DNA of 64,000 nucleotides. Origin: Paenibacillus etheri. Its GTDB lineage: Bacteria; Bacillota; Bacilli; Paenibacillales; Paenibacillaceae. The notes beneath the pieces were generated by a model. It was not told the DNA's origin and made no database searches. It saw only the letters and a program-made list of their open reading frames with translations. Numbering within the stretch: the first letter of the stretch is position 1; each line of letters opens with the position of its first letter. Location of the stretch: NCBI RefSeq assembly GCF_001012825.1, contig NZ_LCZJ02000037.1:203637-267636 (forward strand). Direction: 5' to 3'. Position numbers and translations under genes: made by a program. Positions 63,177 through 64,000 of the stretch are shown one piece after another.

Positions 63177-64000
63177 TTAATCTCTCCATTCTTCGGGAAG
63201 CAAATGCATATAAGGGCTCTGCAAAAATCGATCATCCGCGAGCACAATAATACCCGTATCTGTCTCGCTACGAATCAACCTGCCTCCGGCTTGCAATACC
63301 TTGCACATTCCGGGGTAGACATAAGCATAATCAAAACCATTTTTACCTCTGGCATTGAAATACTGACGCAGTAGATTACGCTCAAGACCTAGCTGTGGCA
63401 GACCCACTCCGACAACCATTACCCCATTGAGACGATCTCCTGGCAGATCTACACCTTCCGAAAAAATCCCTCCGAGTACAGCAAATCCTAACAGCGTCTC
63501 GTCATTGTCTGGACTAAATGAAGCTAAAAAGCTTTCTCTAGCCTGCTCACTCATGCCCGTATCCTGCATCAAAGTCCGTATTTCGGGGTAATTCTCGGTA
63601 AAGGCCTGATATACATTTTGCAAATAGACGTACGAAGGAAAAAACACCAGATAATTGCCCTTCTTTGAGACCATTTGACTCAATGCCCGAGACAACGGGA
63701 TTAGGGAAGCTTCCCGGTCATGATAACGTGTGGAGACAGGCAGTATGGTTACCTCCCACTGCTCCTTCTGAAAAGGAGAGGAGACGGTTAAACTATAATC
63801 TTCTTCCACCGCACCAATCATATCCCGATAGTACGATAATGGGGAAAGCGTAGCAGAGAACAGAATCTGACTTCGAAAGCTCTTAGACATTTGCCGGAGC
63901 AAATGCGAAGGATCCAAATTGAATAGCTTGATATACACATCACCGCGCCGAACCTCAGCATAGGTTATGTAGCGTTCATCATAGGTCTTAAAGGTGCGAA
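63177..64000 (-). CDS. DinG/Rad3-type ATP-dependent helicase, C-terminal part (5' end beyond window)
   Basis: The frame is open to the right edge (the upstream codons read RTFKTYDERYITYAEVRRGD), so the start lies outside. The visible 274 residues are the HELICc2 domain of an XPD/DinG-like superfamily 2 helicase. SQILFSATLSPLSYYRDMIG is motif III-like, GNYLVFFPSY is motif IV, VLGGIFSEGVDLPGDRL is motif V, and QAGGRLIRSETDTG is motif VI with Gln, Gly and Arg. It presumably acts in DNA repair. Confidence 0.9.
   Translation of the reverse strand, partial: RTFKTYDERYITYAEVRRGDVYIKLFNLDPSHLLRQMSKSFRSQILFSATLSPLSYYRDMIGAVEEDYSLTVSSPFQKEQWEVTILPVSTRYHDREASLIPLSRALSQMVSKKGNYLVFFPSYVYLQNVYQAFTENYPEIRTLMQDTGMSEQARESFLASFSPDNDETLLGFAVLGGIFSEGVDLPGDRLNGVMVVGVGLPQLGLERNLLRQYFNARGKNGFDYAYVYPGMCKVLQAGGRLIRSETDTGIIVLADDRFLQSPYMHLLPEEWRD

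Noticed and set aside
1..64000. tRNA, rRNA, intact insertion sequence or prophage genes
   Set aside because: No cloverleaf-like tracts, rRNA stretches, transposase or integrase frames were recognised, though weakly conserved ncRNAs could be missed by eye.

Overview
The window reads as a chromosomal stretch of a spore-forming, low-to-moderate GC Firmicute, most likely Paenibacillus or a close relative. The indicators are strong AGGAGG-type ribosome binding sites, frequent TTG/GTG starts, a three-gene gerA-type spore germination operon, a Spo0E-family phosphatase, an S-layer-homology (SLH) surface protein, a GlnRS gene (unusual among Bacilli), and a receptor/pro-peptide pair of the type described in Paenibacillaceae. 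No rRNA, tRNA, CRISPR array, intact insertion sequence or prophage was found. Both edges cut genes: prmC on the left and a DinG/Rad3-type helicase on the right.

Layout. 1-7.6 kb: translation termination (prmC, prfA), ychF, a decayed S41 protease, a GNAT enzyme, the isoprenoid isomerase fni, a phospholipase-D-like remnant and cardiolipin synthase. 7.7-12.1 kb: a TetR regulator and an RND efflux pump with a clear promoter/operator. 12.2-14.3 kb: a TorD-like molybdoenzyme chaperone and moaA. 14.4-21.5 kb: a large secreted PHP/SLH protein, then a two-component system downstream of and overlapping a BmrA-like ABC exporter. 21.8-28.2 kb: two MFS transporters, glnS, GNAT enzymes and a MOSC protein. 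28.6-34.8 kb: a formate/nitrite channel and an NADH oxidase, each preceded by two FNR-type sites, then fhs, a glutathione-peroxidase-like enzyme and a VanY-type carboxypeptidase.

35-43.8 kb: a DEAD-box helicase with a long Gly/Arg-rich tail, a phasin-like protein plus UbiB kinase pair, a ThuA protein, a HemD-like protein, a chemoreceptor and a PerR/Fur-type regulator. 43.8-47.4 kb: gerA-gerB-gerC with a plausible sigma-G promoter. 47.5-51 kb: a FAD/Rieske oxidoreductase, an SDR, a 0.55 kb non-coding array of TTGCA..TGCAA palindromes and an IsdG-like haem monooxygenase. 51-57.7 kb: an MMPL transporter and a MarR-controlled pair of ABC exporters. 57.9-59.9 kb: an HTH/TPR receptor whose 3' end overlaps a 40-codon secreted pro-peptide gene, next to a Spo0E-family gene. 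60-62 kb: a LysR regulator divergent from cidA-cidB. 62-64 kb: a Gfo/Idh oxidoreductase and the truncated helicase.

The standout is the receptor/peptide pair at 57,944-59,515. It comprises an RRNPP-type (AloR/AloP-like) receptor, a pro-peptide with a perfect Shine-Dalgarno buried in the receptor gene, a canonical promoter and a 16-bp tandem direct repeat overlapping the -35 box. The palindrome array at 50.0-50.6 kb and the FNR-type sites at 29.6 and 31.2 kb are the next most informative non-coding signals. All functional calls come from reading motifs and family knowledge; no database search was run.
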